Shown: piece after piece, positions 55,734-64,000 of the stretch
Layout of the letters: every line of letters starts with the position of its first letter
How positions within the stretch are numbered: the first letter of the stretch is position 1
Assembly (NCBI RefSeq): GCF_042477335.2
Contig: NC_091255.1
Location: forward strand, 45,858,501-45,922,500
Source of the DNA: Ovis canadensis
Lineage: Eukaryota; Chordata; Mammalia; Artiodactyla; Bovidae
Direction: 5' to 3'
DNA: 64,000 bases
The notes under the pieces: model-generated
The model's database searches: none
The model's input: the letters and a program-made list of their open reading frames with translations, nothing else
What the model was told of the DNA's origin: nothing
Program-made: the position numbers and the translations under genes

Positions 55734-57411
55734 TTTACTTTGCGCACAGCATTACCTGACTGACTCCGCCCACATGTCACGGTTGTCTGGTTGTTACTGT
55801 TGTTGCAATGTTGCAAGGAGGGGAGTCCCGAGCATGGGCTCTTCCACACGCAGAGGCCTTCCTCCCTTCCCAGCACACTGGATAGCATTGTCCAAGGCAG
55901 CTAAAGTGCACCACCTGGCTAATATGCACTGACGATCAGCACATGAGGAGGGGAGGCCAAACCTCATTTAACTGATGCCTGCTGTCTTCCACGAGGGCTG
56001 AACTTAAAATGGGACCTTACTGAGCCTGGAAAAAATTAATAAATTAAGCTTGTTTACCCTTTTGTGCATAATGCTGCTGGTATTTTGAATTGTTTCTTTT
56101 AGGCACACATAACATCACGCCAATGACTCGTGGAGGCAGAAACCATCAGTTAAACATGCCTCTAGGATAAACACAGAAGCAAATACTCTCCGATTTACTA
56201 AATATTCATAACAGATGCCAAATGATGGACTTCAGCTTTTTCAGGAGCTCAGGGTCGGGTTGCACATCCCACCACCACCAAGGGAACAGTGCCGTGGTGG
56301 GGGAGTGCCCCGCAACCCCCGCTTCTGGGAACCAGCCCTTATGAGAGCACACGGGCCGGGGTGAGGGCACAGTGGCAGCCTTTGGGGCCACTCAAGTCCT
56401 CCATGGAACTGAGACTTTATCAAGGGGAGTGAGGGTCCCCTTCCCAGTGCTCGTATCCAATCATTAAAATAGACTTTAAAAAAATATAAAATCTGCCTGA
56501 GAATGGCAGGAATCAGGGACAGTACAGCGGTCAGCCCCTGTCCCGCTGAGCAGTCAGTACCACCCATGCGCTCCTGGACATGACGTGGGACTTTCATGGT
56601 TAGAGGGACATGAACAGGGCGGGAATCTTGGTGGGGAAGCCCCGACCGTGCGGGCAATTTGAACTGCACCAGTTTCTCAAGGTGGTGATCTGGAATCCAT
56701 CAGCCACAAGGGCACTCCTTTTAAACGTGGATTACTATATATTTTAATCATCTGTCTCTCCCATTCTTTATTACTCGCTGTTCCTATAGGTTGGTTAGGA
56801 AGGGATTGGAATTAATCTACAGATGCCGATGTGTCTTCTCCCTTCAAGTCAATAATATACACAAAGCAATGCATTGGTTCCCACTTTTGCCAGTAGCAGA
56901 AAGATGAGCTAACCAGTGTGAATACAGGAAGAGGTTATGTCAGGGCACGAGAATAGAGGTATTTTAATCAATAAACCAAGGAGGAGAAGGCTGGAAGGGC
57001 TTTAGGGTCAAGAAGTAAATCATCCTTTGAGATTGATTAAAACACCCCTCTGCATGTTTTAAAAACCTGAAGGAAATTTTATTTCTCTTCCCACTGGGGT
57101 CTGACCAACCCTCTCGATGGGACCTGGAGAACTTAAAACAATCCACGTTTAAAAGCACCCTGAGCTAGAATTTCCAAGGTGACACCCTCAGGGGTGGGCA
57201 GTGTTGGGCCAATTGGTTGGGTGTTTGGGGCTGAGAGATCAGGGTTCCTCACTGGAACAACTTTCTCAAGCACGTGGGCAAACCTGATCTACATCCCGGC
57301 CCAAGTGTCCCTGATTCCCGCTCATTCTCAGGCCTGCGGGGGAGATCATGCTCTCGATTTCGGCCTGTTGTCCTTCAGCCGACACGATGGGGGTCGACGT
57401 GAAGGCGCTGG

Positions 57412-63945
<6,534 letters not shown>

Positions 63946-64000
63946 TCAAGCTTCCAACTGACAGGCCCGGACCAGGAAAAGAGCCTGGCTGAGGACAGCT

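Larger units (their letters stand above)
50875..57411 (-). other. IGF2BP1: IGF2BP1 3'UTR (inferred extent)
   Basis: No intron signals or coding frames are apparent between the stop at 57412 and the AATAAA at 50893-50898. The resulting length, about 6.5 kb, agrees with the very long 3'UTR known for mammalian IGF2BP1. It is free of BovB, Bov-tA and L1, in sharp contrast to the DNA on its left, which suggests that it is transcribed and selected. It contains let-7-type sites and a G-rich tract. Other TTTATT matches (for example near 57080 and 56765) could serve as earlier poly(A) sites. Confidence 0.82.

Overview
The window is nuclear DNA of a bovid ruminant (cattle, sheep or goat type). It is crowded with BovB (RTE-class) LINEs and their SINE partners Bov-A2 and Bov-tA, plus artiodactyl CHR-type tRNA SINEs, ruminant L1 fragments and old mammalian MaLR LTRs. 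BovB with Bov-tA is diagnostic of ruminants. I cannot fix the species from sequence alone.

The only conventional gene is the 3' part of IGF2BP1, on the minus strand from about 50.9 kb to the right edge. Seven coding exons (63922 down to 57412) spell 263 residues that match the end of the 577-residue protein: the end of KH2, then KH3 with its GKKG loop, KH4 with its GKGG loop, and the C-terminus. They are followed by an inferred 3'UTR of about 6.5 kb that holds several let-7-type sites and ends at an AATAAA signal near 50.89 kb. The 5' exons lie beyond position 64000.

Left of it, 44180-46892 is a full-length processed copy of ezrin (EZR) mRNA with a poly(A) tail and a 14-bp target-site duplication, inserted in a BovB element that also received a second BovB. 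One frameshift divides the copy into an intact 300-residue FERM-domain reading frame and an open frame for the rest.

At 27294-34293 lies a minus-strand class II (betaretrovirus-like) provirus with two LTRs, a tRNA-Lys primer site, a polypurine tract and a 5-bp target duplication. Its genes are deleted and frameshifted, and an L1 with a 16-bp target duplication interrupts gag. At 7.3-15.1 kb, BovB copies and unique flank form a large inverted repeat (arms about 2.4 kb, loop about 1 kb) with unusual breakpoints. The rest is layered older repeats: ERV-L-like pol remnants at 17.2-18.0 and 37.2-37.5 kb, MaLR LTRs and nested SINE/LINE insertions, separated by stretches in which I recognise nothing.

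From known mammalian gene order, the repeat-rich 50 kb is probably the IGF2BP1-B4GALNT2 intergenic interval. In sheep, as I recall, that interval and an ezrin-like pseudogene fall within the Lacaune FecL prolificacy locus. I see no undescribed gene system. The noteworthy features are the inverted repeat, the ezrin retrocopy, the nested insertions, the provirus structure and the IGF2BP1 3'UTR.
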